From the NCBI RefSeq assembly GCF_022406875.1, contig NZ_CP023018.1, positions 1,880,477 through 1,944,476 on the forward strand: a stretch of 64,000 nt of DNA, read 5' to 3'. Positions 8,462-17,755 of the stretch are shown here, piece after piece. The notes under the pieces were generated by a model. The model was not told the DNA's origin, ran no database searches, and was given only the letters and a program-made list of their open reading frames with translations. This DNA comes from Ectothiorhodosinus mongolicus. GTDB taxonomy: Bacteria; Pseudomonadota; Gammaproteobacteria; Ectothiorhodospirales; Ectothiorhodospiraceae. A program made the translations under genes and the position numbers. The first letter of the stretch is position 1; each line of letters begins with the position of its first letter.

Positions 8462-8830
8462 ATGGCAGACAAATTGCTGATCGTCATGGTCAACACCGAT
8501 CCCTCCAGCCCCTCAGAGCTGGGTGCACCATTCTTCCAAGCCACCGTGGCCGCCGCCATGGAATATGAAGTGGAAGTCGTGATGACCGGGCGCGCTGGCG
8601 AGCTCGCCAAAAAAGGCGTCGCCGAAAATCTTTACGTGCAAGAAGGTAGCCCTAAGTCCGTCTATGAGTTCATGAAAGACGCGCACGAAGCCGGCGTGGT
8701 CTTCAAAGTCTGCACGCCGACGCTGGATCTTTGGGGTGATGACCTGATCCCCGAAATCGATGAAACCGTGGGCGGAGCCTACGTCATCAGCCAGGCCATG
8801 GACGACGATACGGTCACCTTCACGTACTGA
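8462..8830 (+). CDS. DsrE-family protein
   Basis: 122 residues, one DsrE/DsrF-like alpha/beta domain. It starts MADKLLIVMVNTDP and has a single conserved-looking cysteine late in the chain (FKVCTPTLDLW, ~81). Members of this family handle sulfur or act as small peroxiredoxin-like proteins; the exact role here is unknown. The ATG has an AAGGAG site. The stop overlaps the next start by one base (TGATG), so it is translationally coupled to the phosphoribosyltransferase. Confidence 0.8.
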   Translation: MADKLLIVMVNTDPSSPSELGAPFFQATVAAAMEYEVEVVMTGRAGELAKKGVAENLYVQEGSPKSVYEFMKDAHEAGVVFKVCTPTLDLWGDDLIPEIDETVGGAYVISQAMDDDTVTFTY

Positions 8831-9387
8831 TGCGCCTTACCCCCGAGCAGGCGGCCGAGGTTTGGGCCTCGGCCGACTGTTTGATACCCGCACCAGCCAT
8901 GGCCAAGGCCTTGGACCAAATGGCCGCGGCCATCAGCGCCGATTTGGCTAAGCTCAACCCTCTATTGCTGTGCGTGATGACCGGTGGTGTGGTCACCCTG
9001 GGTCAACTCCTGCCGCGTTTGGCTTTTCCGTTGCAGGTCGACTATCTGCATGCCACACGCTATGACGGCAACACCCAAGGCGGCGACAACCTGCGTTGGC
9101 TGGTGAGCCCGCGCACACCCCTAAGTGGGCGTCACGTTCTCGTCGTCGACGACATCCTCGATGAGGGTCTGACCCTAGCGGGCATTCTCGCGCATTGTCA
9201 GGAAGCTGGCGCCGCCTCCGTGCGCAGCGCTGTGTTGGTGAAAAAGCTCCATGACCGCTGTGTGCCCGGTCTTAGGGCCGACTATTGCGGTGAATCAGTG
9301 CCGGATCGCTATGTCTTCGGCTATGGTATGGATTATCACGAATACCTGCGCAACGCCGATGGCATCTACGCCGTCGCCGGTCAATAA
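8830..9387 (+). CDS. hpt: Hypoxanthine-guanine phosphoribosyltransferase
   Basis: 185 residues of the type I phosphoribosyltransferase fold. The PRPP-binding loop VLVVDDILDEG (~103-113) is intact, and LHATRYDGNTQGG forms the flexible-loop region. It converts hypoxanthine/guanine plus PRPP to IMP/GMP. It overlaps the upstream DsrE-like gene at TGATG, and 20 bp separate it from the methylthioinosine phosphorylase. This makes sense functionally: that enzyme releases hypoxanthine, which this one salvages. Exact base preference cannot be read. Confidence 0.85.
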   Translation: MRLTPEQAAEVWASADCLIPAPAMAKALDQMAAAISADLAKLNPLLLCVMTGGVVTLGQLLPRLAFPLQVDYLHATRYDGNTQGGDNLRWLVSPRTPLSGRHVLVVDDILDEGLTLAGILAHCQEAGAASVRSAVLVKKLHDRCVPGLRADYCGESVPDRYVFGYGMDYHEYLRNADGIYAVAGQ

Positions 9388-9407
9388 GCCAACAACGAGA
9401 GTCCATC

Positions 9408-10163
9408 ATGAACCAGCCCGCACGGATTGCCATCATCGGTGGCACCGGCCTGACCTCCATTGAAGGTCTAAAAATCGTCCGCCGCGAAGTCATGCACACG
9501 CCGTTTGGCGAGCCCTCAGGGCCGCTCACCCACGGCGAGCTCTCTGGCCATGAAGTGGTCTTTTTGCCGCGCCACGGCTCAGCGCACACCATCCCGCCGC
9601 ACCGTATCAACTATCGCGCCAATCTCTGGGCCCTGCGCCACCTCGGTGTGCAATCCATACTCGCGGTGGCCGCCGTCGGTGGCATTACCGCGGAGATGCG
9701 CCCGCGTCGCCTGGTGATCCCCGATCAAATCATTGATTACACCTATGGCCGCGACCACACCTTCTTTGAAGAAGATCTGGATTTTGTCACCCATATCGAT
9801 TTTACCGAGCCATACTCGGCGCATTTGCGTGAACATATGCTCAAAGCTGCGGCCGGGCTCAACATCGACGTGGCTACCCAAGGCACCTACGCCGCCACCC
9901 AAGGCCCACGCTTAGAAACACGTGCCGAAATCAATCGTTTGGAAGGAGATGGCGGCGACATTGTCGGCATGACCGGCATGCCCGAGGCCGCTTTGGCTAG
10001 AGAGCTGGGGGTTGACTATGCCTGCTGCGCCGTGGTCGCCAATTGGGCCGCCGGGCGCGATGATCCGGGCCATCAAATCACCATGGATGAAGTGCGTGAT
10101 AATGTGAGCCAGGCCATGAACGACGTGCGCCGCCTGTTGGCCGCCGTCATCAGCCGAGTCTAA
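9408..10163 (+). CDS. S-methyl-5'-thioinosine phosphorylase
   Basis: 251 residues of the PNP/MTAP family (GGTGL start, PRHG phosphate loop, [21 protein letters not shown]). Where MTA phosphorylases carry Asp for adenine recognition, this protein has Asn212 (VVANWAAG), as in 6-oxopurine-specific enzymes. That points to methylthioinosine or inosine-type substrates, as known for the Pseudomonas enzyme encoded beside nagZ. The nagZ-hpt-phosphorylase neighbourhood supports this. It yields hypoxanthine plus methylthioribose-1-phosphate. The stop overlaps the convergent moaA stop by four bases. Confidence 0.85.
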   Translation: MNQPARIAIIGGTGLTSIEGLKIVRREVMHTPFGEPSGPLTHGELSGHEVVFLPRHGSAHTIPPHRINYRANLWALRHLGVQSILAVAAVGGITAEMRPRRLVIPDQIIDYTYGRDHTFFEEDLDFVTHIDFTEPYSAHLREHMLKAAAGLNIDVATQGTYAATQGPRLETRAEINRLEGDGGDIVGMTGMPEAALARELGVDYACCAVVANWAAGRDDPGHQITMDEVRDNVSQAMNDVRRLLAAVISRV

Positions 10164-11176
10164 CCGCCGGTTACGCTCATGTGCCGCATGATCACTGGCT
10201 TGCGGCTTAAATCAAAATCATGGCCTTTGGGCTTGATCTGCATGGAATCGATGATGGCTTGTTGCAAGCGCTGGCGGTCGCCAGGATGCGCCCGCATCAC
10301 TTGTTTCAAATCCATGGAATGTTCCTGACCCAAGCACAACAGCAAGCGCCCCTCGACGGTCACGCGCACGCGATTGCAGCTCTCACAGAAGTTATGGCTA
10401 TGCGGTGAGATAAAGCCCACGCGCGTCTCTCCCGACTCCATACGGTAATAGCGCGAAGGCCCGCCGGTGGTTTCGGTGGTGGGATAGAGTGCGTAACGCT
10501 GCTCAATATCGGCGCGCACCTGGTCGCTGGAATAAAACACCTCAGCGCGGTCGTGATCGCCGATGACCCCCAAGGGCATTTCCTCGATGAAGCTGATGTC
10601 CATGCCGCGTTCGCGCACGAACTCCACCAGGTCCAGAATCTCATCCTCATTGCGACCTTTGAGAATAACGCTGTTGATCTTGATGCGCTCAATACCGGCA
10701 TCTCGCGCTGCATCGATCCCTGCCAGTACTTTGTCGAGCTCTCCGCGACGTGTGATGCGCGCAAACCGGTCGGCTTTGAGGCTATCAAGGCTGATGTTGA
10801 TGCGCCGCACCCCAGCCGCCGCCAAATCTTTGGCATAACGCGTGAGCTGCGAGCCATTGGTGGTCAGTGTCAGATCTTTAAGGCCTTGGTCGCGAAGCCG
10901 ACCCAGTTGCTCGAATAATCCCACCACGCCATTCCGCACCAGCGGCTCACCGCCGGTGATGCGAATCTTCGTCACGCCCAAGCTGACAAATGTGGCGGCC
11001 AGCTCGCTGATTTCTTCCAAAGTGAGGATTTGCTGGCGCGGCAAAAAGGCCATGTCCTCAGCCATGCAATACACGCAGCGAAAATCGCAGCGATCGGTGA
11101 TGGAGATGCGTACATAAGTGACGTGCCGACCAAAGCGATCAATCAGCTGGGTGTTTCCGGCAGTGGTGGCACTCAT
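10160..11176 (-). CDS. moaA: GTP 3',8-cyclase MoaA
   Basis: 338 residues, the usual length. Radical-SAM enzyme performing the first step of molybdenum cofactor synthesis, with MoaC. The N-terminal SAM cluster CDFRCVYC (~31-38), the GGEPLVR motif and the C-terminal second 4Fe-4S cluster (CESC followed 13 residues later by Cys) are all present. I chose ATG 11176 with GGAG ten bases upstream; a GTG at 11221 would add 15 residues overlapping mobA and matches no known N-terminus. The C-terminal GG is preserved. Downstream of mobA in the same transcript. Confidence 0.93.
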   Translation of the reverse strand: MSATTAGNTQLIDRFGRHVTYVRISITDRCDFRCVYCMAEDMAFLPRQQILTLEEISELAATFVSLGVTKIRITGGEPLVRNGVVGLFEQLGRLRDQGLKDLTLTTNGSQLTRYAKDLAAAGVRRINISLDSLKADRFARITRRGELDKVLAGIDAARDAGIERIKINSVILKGRNEDEILDLVEFVRERGMDISFIEEMPLGVIGDHDRAEVFYSSDQVRADIEQRYALYPTTETTGGPSRYYRMESGETRVGFISPHSHNFCESCNRVRVTVEGRLLLCLGQEHSMDLKQVMRAHPGDRQRLQQAIIDSMQIKPKGHDFDLSRKPVIMRHMSVTGG

Positions 11177-11207
11177 CGGTTCACGCTCCAGGCTATGCTT
11201 TTTACGC

Positions 11208-11825
11208 TCATGGGCTCGCACTCCAATTGGCTTCTAGCTCAGCCAGCGACTCCGGCGTATTGATGTTCACAAACGCCTCTCGCTGATCCGAGAAGTCCGC
11301 AATGGCCACACTGTGACGTTCCAGCCAGGCCATGACCCGAGACTCTCCCGCTGCCAGGAAAGATGCAAGTTCACCGCGAATCGATGTGGGAATTGAAGCA
11401 AACAGGGGCTGTAGGCGAACCCCATCATGCGCCACCGCGATGGGAGCAGACTGCTGTTCACGCGCCGTCTCCAAGCGCTCTGCGAGATCTAGGGGAAGAA
11501 GCGGTGCATCGCAAGGGCAGGTGATCAAACGCTCCACCCCCGGGCTCTGCATGCCGGCCACAAGACCCGACAGCGGGCCTTGGGAGTTGCCGGCATCGGT
11601 CACCACCGGATGACCCAAGCGCGCATAATCGTCCAACTGTCGATTGGCACTAATCAACACATCCTCCACCTGGGGCACCAATCGCGCCAATACCCAAGCC
11701 AACATCGACTGGCCTTGGACAACGATCAGGCCTTTCTCCTCGCCACCCATACGCTGCGCCTGACCGCCGGCAAGTACTAAGCCGGTGAGTCCCGTTCGCC
11801 CGCGTTGGGCATTATTTTTTATCAT
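11208..11825 (-). CDS. mobA: Molybdenum cofactor guanylyltransferase MobA
   Basis: 205 residues. Nucleotidyltransferase signature [11 protein letters not shown] followed by EKGL, then the CPCDAPLLP metal-binding region and NINTPESL near the end, all typical of MobA. It adds GMP to molybdopterin to make the bis-MGD cofactor. Placed directly before moaA (31-bp gap to the preferred ATG, or overlapping the alternative GTG), so both act in one pathway and probably one operon. Confidence 0.92.
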   Translation of the reverse strand: MIKNNAQRGRTGLTGLVLAGGQAQRMGGEEKGLIVVQGQSMLAWVLARLVPQVEDVLISANRQLDDYARLGHPVVTDAGNSQGPLSGLVAGMQSPGVERLITCPCDAPLLPLDLAERLETAREQQSAPIAVAHDGVRLQPLFASIPTSIRGELASFLAAGESRVMAWLERHSVAIADFSDQREAFVNINTPESLAELEANWSASP

Positions 11826-11860
11826 TAGAATTAGGGTATACCTGAGAGTGCCTCAGGGTT

Positions 11861-13432
11861 TCAAGAGTCAAAACCGATCGGGCCGGGGGCATCAATGCCC
11901 CGATGCAGCAGCAAACTGCCGCTTTGGCGATACAGTTCAATCACCGCCTGGCGATAACGAATCACCGCCTCAACCTCATCGAGCTGGCTTTCCAGAAGGT
12001 CGCGCTCAGCCCGCGATACCGCCAAAGCCGTGCCTGAGCCCACGCGAAAACGCACTTGCTCGGTACGCAGCACTTCCGCCTGTAACTCGCGGGTTAAGCG
12101 GGTGGCGCGAATCTGCTCCCGCGTGCGCTGCGCCTCTAGCCATGCCTGCTGCACATCCAACGCGCTGAGCTGCTCGAGATTGCCTAGGGCTTCTTGAGCC
12201 TGCTCGCGCGACAGGCGTGCCCGAGAGGCCTCAGCACGCGCTGCGCGGTTGCCGATCGGCACTTCTAGACGTAGCCCCACGCTGTAGTCATAACCCGGCC
12301 CGTCGGTCTCCCGCCATGCCTGGCTAAAACTATCGGCATAGCCCGATTGGCCCAAAGTGATAAACAAATCCAAGCGCGGTAGCAGCCCATTACGCGTGCG
12401 CACTACCTCTAAATCCCCGCGCGCCACCCGCAGCCGCGCCTCATTCAATGCCGGCCGCAGCTCAGCGGCTAGTGCCAAATAGGCATCCACCGGCTCAATG
12501 CTGGGCAGCTCACCTTGGGCCTCATCCAAGGGTGTGATCGGCGTCTCCCAGCCCATATCGGTGGCATTGACGAGTTGCAGCAGCCGCATGCGCGCGCGTG
12601 CCCGCTCAGCCCGCGCATTAATCAAGCCCTGAAGGCGCAGCGCTTCCTCAGCCAAAGCCGAGGTCTCTTCCGTCTCAGGCCGTTGTCCCACAGCGATGCG
12701 CTGGCGGGTCTCGGTCAGTTGCTGCGAGGCCACTTCCAGCGCCTGTTCAAAAATCCGCACCCGCTCGCTGGCCAGCACGTAATCCCAATAGGTGGCTTCG
12801 ACATCGGCCACCAAGTTCTCCACGAAGCCGCGGAATTCATATTCCGATGCCTCAGTATCCAGACGCGCCTGTCTCAGCCGCGCCAGATTGGTGCCCAGTC
12901 CCGCACCCTGCAGCAAGGCCTGCGTTAGGCTTAGGCCGCCGCGCGCGGAGAATTGCTCATCGATGCGGGGTAGGGAAGAGTCACTGCGTTGTGTCCGAAA
13001 GACCAATTCCAGCTCAGTGCCCGTAGGCAAGGTTTGCCGCAGGCCCAGCTGCAGCTCATCACGTTCGGAACGCACAAAGGTTTGCTCCAAAGCAGCTTGA
13101 TCAAATTGGCGCAATTCTTCGGTTTCACCAACGCGCAGTTCCCCAAATATCACTGGATCAAAAGCAGCACGCTCGATCGCCGCAAAGGTGCCGGTAATCT
13201 GCGGCTGCAGCATCTCCACCGCCAAAGCCCGATTGCGCTCCAACGCCATAAACACCGCATCCTCCACCGACAGCGCCAAAGATGACACAGATGGGGTCTG
13301 ACCCCATTCGTCCGAAAGCGATGGGGCTATGCCCATGGCGAGGGTTAGGCCCAAGGCCAAGCCGAGGTGGGCGGCTGTGCGCATCGCCTTATCGCGCAAC
13401 TGTCTCATTGGCTTAAGATGCAGCCGGCGCAT
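11861..13432 (-). CDS. TolC-type outer-membrane efflux protein
   Basis: 523 residues. Signal peptide, then two outer-membrane-efflux repeats with long coiled-coil helices (Gln/Arg/Ala/Glu-rich, ~190-300 and ~390-500). It is the outer-membrane channel for the RND pump encoded just upstream; its start overlaps the pump gene by 20 bp and has GGAGG six bases before the ATG. Odd feature: the mature N-terminus contains WGQTPS, encoded by the 15-bp repeat TGGGGTCTGACCCCA (13292-13306), the same element found in pabB. No lipobox cysteine. Confidence 0.88.
   Translation of the reverse strand: MRRLHLKPMRQLRDKAMRTAAHLGLALGLTLAMGIAPSLSDEWGQTPSVSSLALSVEDAVFMALERNRALAVEMLQPQITGTFAAIERAAFDPVIFGELRVGETEELRQFDQAALEQTFVRSERDELQLGLRQTLPTGTELELVFRTQRSDSSLPRIDEQFSARGGLSLTQALLQGAGLGTNLARLRQARLDTEASEYEFRGFVENLVADVEATYWDYVLASERVRIFEQALEVASQQLTETRQRIAVGQRPETEETSALAEEALRLQGLINARAERARARMRLLQLVNATDMGWETPITPLDEAQGELPSIEPVDAYLALAAELRPALNEARLRVARGDLEVVRTRNGLLPRLDLFITLGQSGYADSFSQAWRETDGPGYDYSVGLRLEVPIGNRAARAEASRARLSREQAQEALGNLEQLSALDVQQAWLEAQRTREQIRATRLTRELQAEVLRTEQVRFRVGSGTALAVSRAERDLLESQLDEVEAVIRYRQAVIELYRQSGSLLLHRGIDAPGPIGFDS
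13292..13306. repeat. TGGGG-type 15-bp near-palindrome inside the TolC-like gene
   Basis: TGGGGTCTGACCCCA lies in frame near the mature N-terminus of the efflux protein and reads WGQTP on the coding strand. It belongs to the same word family as the copies at 6237, 18308, 18338, 18365, 36948, 39414 and 39431. Confidence 0.7.
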
Positions 13433-16400
13433 GCGCAGCCTCCGTGAGCGGTTTTTGCCGGTGGAAGAGGGTGTACAACACCGGCATCAATAACAGGGTG
13501 ATCATCGTCGAACTCACCAGTCCGCCAATCAAAGCGCGGGCCATCGGCGCCTGTGCCTCACCACCCTCGCCAAAACCTAAGGCCAGCGGGATCATCGCCA
13601 AAATGGTGGTCAGCGAGGTCATCAAAATCGGTCGCAAGCGCCGCCGCGCCGCCTCACGCACTGCGTCAAATACCGGCATTTGTTCACCGCGATGCAGGCG
13701 CGCACTTTGATCCACCAGCAAAATCGCGTTATTCACCGAGATCCCCACCAACATGATGGTGCCAATCAGCGATTGCACATTGATCGTTGTGTTCGATAAA
13801 AGCAGCATGACGATCACGCCAACAATGCCCAAAGGCACAGCGAACATGACGATAAAGGGATCTTTGAGCGACTCATAGAGACTGGCCATCACCATGTACA
13901 CCAAGGCGATCGCCACCAGCAGCGCAAAACCGAGCTCAGTGAACGCTCGCTGCTGTTCTTCGACATCGCCGGCAAAGCGAATATCGATATCCCGGGGCAG
14001 GGCGATTTGTGCCAACTCAGCGCGCACATCAGCGACGATAGAACCCAAATCCCGACCGGAAATATTGGCATTCACGGTATTGACGCGCTGCTGTTCGATG
14101 CGCTGAATTTGCAGCGGCGCAATGCTCGGCTCAAAGCGCACGACATTACCCAGCATGACTGGCCCATCGCGCCCGGGCACGGTCAGCGTCAAAATCTCAT
14201 CTAGGCTCATGAGCTCAGCATCACGCAGCTGCACCCAAATACGGCTTTCCGTGCTGCGATCTCGAAACTGCCCGGCACTACCGCCGCTGATTGTGGTCTC
14301 AAGGCTGCGCGCAATCAGGCTAACACTCACCCCCAAATCCGCCGCTCGGGCCCGATCGATGATCACCTCTTGCTGTTCACGGCCACCCTCACGACCTAGG
14401 CGCACATCGGTAATGCCCTCGATACCGGTAATGCGCTGCTGCACTTCCTCGGCGACGGCATCGATCATGCGTAAATCAAAGCCGCGAATCTCCATGGCCA
14501 GGCGCTCTTCACTGTCACCGCCGGCGCCCATGCCACCCATCATCATCCCCGAGCTGGCGCGAATCCGCACCGTGGCCCCGGGGATGGCGCCGACATGGCG
14601 CCGCAACTCACGCGCGATCTCCTCGGTCGAGCGGCTGCGCTGGGCTTGGGGTACGAGAGAAATGCGCATGCTGGCGGTCGAAGGCGAAGTCGCACGAAAA
14701 CCTGAGGCGCCGATGCTGCTGATTAACGTGCGCAGCTCTGGCACCCGCTCATCCAAAATGGCTTCCACCTGGCGCACGGTGTCATCCAAGACTTCTAGCC
14801 GCGTACCAGGCTCCATCACCACCGTCAGGCGCAGCTCGCCTTCATCGGTGGCGGGCATAAACTCGGTCCCCAAACTGGGTATGAGCAAAAGCGAACCGAG
14901 GAAAATCGCCGCGGCACTTGCCACGGTTTTCTTGCGGTGCTCCAGCGCCCCATCCAAAGCCTTGAGGTAGCGCGCCTCGATCTGCGCCACGATTGAGCCG
15001 GCCCACTGTCCCACCGAGGCAATGCGCGCTGGGGCAGGGCGAGGCCGGATCATCACCTCACGCCCCATCAGCATCGGCACCAGGGTCAAGGCCACCAATA
15101 ACGAACAAAAGAGCGCAAAGGCCACCACAAAAGCCAGCTGTTTAAACAACACCCCGGCCAGTTCCTGCGCGAAAAACAGCGGCAAGAAAATCGCTAATGT
15201 GGTTAAGGTGCTGGCGGTGATGGCCGCGGCCACATCAGCCGTGCCTTCACGCGCCGCATCTGCAATCTCCAGGCCATCTTGTTGGCGACGCCGGGCGATG
15301 TTCTCGATCACCACAATGGCGTTATCTACCATCAGGCCCACGCCCAGCGCTAGGCCGCCCAGAGTCATCAAGTTTAGAGTGAAGCCGCCAAAATAAATTA
15401 AACCAAAGGTGGCGATAATCGACACAGGAATCGCCGTGGCAGCCACCAGGGTAAAGCGCAAATGCCGCAAAAAGAACAACAATACCAACACCGCCAGACT
15501 GCCGCCATACATCAGTGCCCGGCCGATATTGCTGATGGAGCGTTCGATGAAGCGCGCTGAATCGATGCTGTCATCAATCCCCAGTTGCGGAAACTCCGCC
15601 CGCAGGCGTGTGACTTCCTCACGCACTGCCTGGGCCACGCGCACGGTATTGGCATCGGATTGTTTTTGGATCGCTAGGCGCACACCGGGCACGCCGTTAA
15701 TGCGGATCAGGCGGGTCAGGCGTTGGTGGGTGTCGCGTACCTGCGCCACTTGATGCAGATAAATGGGCGCGCCATCACGCAGTGCAATCACGCTATTGCG
15801 CACGTCTTCGATGCGCGTGAATTCACCCGGCGTCTGCAGCCGCATATCCAAGCGCCCCCGCGCTAGCTCGCCCGCCGGCACGATGATGTTGGCTTCTCTG
15901 AGCGCTTGGCGAATATCTTCAAGACTCAGCTGCAAGGCCTGAAGCCGCTCAGCATCAACTTCAACGCGAATCTCGCGCTCCAGACCACCCCAGACATCCG
16001 CCGCGGCTACCCCAGGCACGCGCTCAAGCCGCGGCCTTAGGCGATCATCAATCAAGCGCCGCAGCTCAATAGGGTCCAGCTCGGCCGCGATGCCAATCAA
16101 CATGATCGGCGCCGCCGCACTATCAAAACGCCTTACCCGCGGCCGGTCGATATCATCAGGCAGGGCATTGATGATGCGATCCAAGCGATCGCGAATATCG
16201 TTGGTCGCCTCATCCAGGTTCGTGCCCCACGTGAACGAGACGCGCACGCTGCTGGTGCCCTCAGACGAGGTGCTGGTCACCTGCTCGACGCCCGGTACCG
16301 CCGACACAGCTTCCTCGACGATGCGCGTCACCAGCTGCTCGATCTCCTCTGGTCCGGCGTTCTCATAGGTCGTGGTGATACTGATGGTGGGGAAGGTGAG

Positions 16401-16520
16401 ATCCGGCAACAAATCAATGGGTAGTCGAAACAGCGACATCAGCCCCAAGGTCACGACAATCAGCGTCACCATGCTGGTGAACACCGGACGCGGCACCGTA
16501 AAGCGTGCCGGATTGATCAT
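13413..16520 (-). CDS. RND multidrug efflux transporter, HAE1/AcrB family
   Basis: 1035 residues, the usual length. Twelve transmembrane segments in the RND pattern: TM1 near 10-30, TM2-6 about 335-490, TM8-12 about 860-1020, with two large periplasmic loops. The TM4 proton-relay region reads LGVGLMVDNAIVVIEN, with a VDN rather than the double Asp of AcrB, as in several related exporters. A Met/Gly-rich stretch (MMMGGMGAGG) in the second periplasmic loop is unusual. It forms a tripartite pump with the adaptor upstream and the TolC-like protein downstream. Substrates cannot be read. Confidence 0.93.
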   Translation of the reverse strand: MINPARFTVPRPVFTSMVTLIVVTLGLMSLFRLPIDLLPDLTFPTISITTTYENAGPEEIEQLVTRIVEEAVSAVPGVEQVTSTSSEGTSSVRVSFTWGTNLDEATNDIRDRLDRIINALPDDIDRPRVRRFDSAAAPIMLIGIAAELDPIELRRLIDDRLRPRLERVPGVAAADVWGGLEREIRVEVDAERLQALQLSLEDIRQALREANIIVPAGELARGRLDMRLQTPGEFTRIEDVRNSVIALRDGAPIYLHQVAQVRDTHQRLTRLIRINGVPGVRLAIQKQSDANTVRVAQAVREEVTRLRAEFPQLGIDDSIDSARFIERSISNIGRALMYGGSLAVLVLLFFLRHLRFTLVAATAIPVSIIATFGLIYFGGFTLNLMTLGGLALGVGLMVDNAIVVIENIARRRQQDGLEIADAAREGTADVAAAITASTLTTLAIFLPLFFAQELAGVLFKQLAFVVAFALFCSLLVALTLVPMLMGREVMIRPRPAPARIASVGQWAGSIVAQIEARYLKALDGALEHRKKTVASAAAIFLGSLLLIPSLGTEFMPATDEGELRLTVVMEPGTRLEVLDDTVRQVEAILDERVPELRTLISSIGASGFRATSPSTASMRISLVPQAQRSRSTEEIARELRRHVGAIPGATVRIRASSGMMMGGMGAGGDSEERLAMEIRGFDLRMIDAVAEEVQQRITGIEGITDVRLGREGGREQQEVIIDRARAADLGVSVSLIARSLETTISGGSAGQFRDRSTESRIWVQLRDAELMSLDEILTLTVPGRDGPVMLGNVVRFEPSIAPLQIQRIEQQRVNTVNANISGRDLGSIVADVRAELAQIALPRDIDIRFAGDVEEQQRAFTELGFALLVAIALVYMVMASLYESLKDPFIVMFAVPLGIVGVIVMLLLSNTTINVQSLIGTIMLVGISVNNAILLVDQSARLHRGEQMPVFDAVREAARRRLRPILMTSLTTILAMIPLALGFGEGGEAQAPMARALIGGLVSSTMITLLLMPVLYTLFHRQKPLTEAAHAPAAS

Positions 16521-16560
16521 CGGCGCACCTCATCGCTCATGACGCTGCTGATGTAAGCGC

Positions 16561-17742
16561 TCATCGGCTGACCCTGACGCGGGTGCCGTCGCTCAACAGA
16601 TGCTGCCCCAAAGTCACCACCCGCCCGGAGAGCTCAGGGCTAACCACCTGCAGCCGGCCAGCTTCTTCGATGCCCGGAGTGATGGCCACAAAACGCGCGC
16701 GCAGATCGTCATCATCATCACGCTCCAGCAGATAAACGCCTTGGCGCCCATCGCGGGTGATCAAAGCGTCGATCGGCACGGTCACGGCATCACTCACCGT
16801 ACGTGTGGCAATACGCACCTCAACAAACATGCCGGGTCTTAGGCGGCCTTGGTCGTTGGGGACTTCAATTTCCACTCGCGCTTGTCTTGAAGCTTCGCGA
16901 AACTCCGGCGCAATGCGCTTTACCCGCCCCATGAAATCCTCGTCAGGCCAGGCGATCGTTACGATGCGCGCGCTTTGTCCGCTGCTTAAAAACGCATAAT
17001 CGCGCTCGGTGACAAACACCTGGGCACGCAGCGGGTTTTGGGTCACCAAGGCCATGACCGGGGTATTGGCCTGCAAAATACTCCCTACATCGACAAAGCG
17101 ATCCGCCACCTGCCATTCCTGCTCGGTATCGTCGCCATCGGCAATGAGGCGGGTATACGTTAAGCGCGTGCGAGCGTTTTCGAGTGCCGCCTCGCGCTGC
17201 GCAATTTGGGAGGCGGCCAGCTGCACGCGTGCCTCTTGCGCCGCCACATCGGTCTCGGCCGTTTCCAGCTCTAGCTGTGCGGCAATGCCTTGGGCTCTGA
17301 GCTCGCGCGTGCGCTCCAAAGCCCGTCGAGTCTGAGCCAAGGCGGCTTCCGCTTCCGCTAAATTGGCACGGCTGACATCGCGTTCAGCCTGCGCTTGAGA
17401 ATATTCTTGGCGATAAATATCGTCTTCTAATTCCGCCAACAGATCGCCGCTGCGTACTGTATCGCCGATATCCACGGCTAGGTGATTCAGCCGTCCGGCC
17501 ACCCGCGCCGGGATCTCCACGCGCTGCGCTGCCGCCAAAGTGCCGCTGACCCGTAGTTGTTGGGTGATGTCTTGCACCATGACATCGCTGGCCGTGACCG
17601 CGACGCTGGCGGCTGCGCGCGTTGGCGCGGTATCCGCCTCATCGCCGCTTTGCAGCCACAAAAATACCAATAATGCGCCGATCGCTCCCAGACCCAGGAC
17701 CAGCGCTTTCTTTTTGTTTTCAGTGAGTGTCATTGCTTGCAT
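16561..17742 (-). CDS. RND periplasmic adaptor (membrane fusion protein)
   Basis: 393 residues: N-terminal membrane anchor (~14-30), split lipoyl halves around a long alpha-hairpin (~100-195, rich in Ala, Glu, Arg), then beta-barrel and membrane-proximal domains. It joins the inner-membrane RND transporter to the outer-membrane channel. ATG at 17742, with a second in-frame ATG at 17733. The divergent pabB start lies only 4-13 bp away, leaving almost no room for promoters between them. It is the first gene of the efflux operon. Confidence 0.9.
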   Translation of the reverse strand: MQAMTLTENKKKALVLGLGAIGALLVFLWLQSGDEADTAPTRAAASVAVTASDVMVQDITQQLRVSGTLAAAQRVEIPARVAGRLNHLAVDIGDTVRSGDLLAELEDDIYRQEYSQAQAERDVSRANLAEAEAALAQTRRALERTRELRAQGIAAQLELETAETDVAAQEARVQLAASQIAQREAALENARTRLTYTRLIADGDDTEQEWQVADRFVDVGSILQANTPVMALVTQNPLRAQVFVTERDYAFLSSGQSARIVTIAWPDEDFMGRVKRIAPEFREASRQARVEIEVPNDQGRLRPGMFVEVRIATRTVSDAVTVPIDALITRDGRQGVYLLERDDDDDLRARFVAITPGIEEAGRLQVVSPELSGRVVTLGQHLLSDGTRVRVSR

Positions 17743-17755
17743 TAGAATGCCGCTT

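Noticed and set aside
11177..11221. GTG start for moaA at 11221
   Set aside because: It adds 15 residues overlapping mobA without a spaced ribosome-binding site; the ATG at 11176 has GGAG upstream and gives the usual length.
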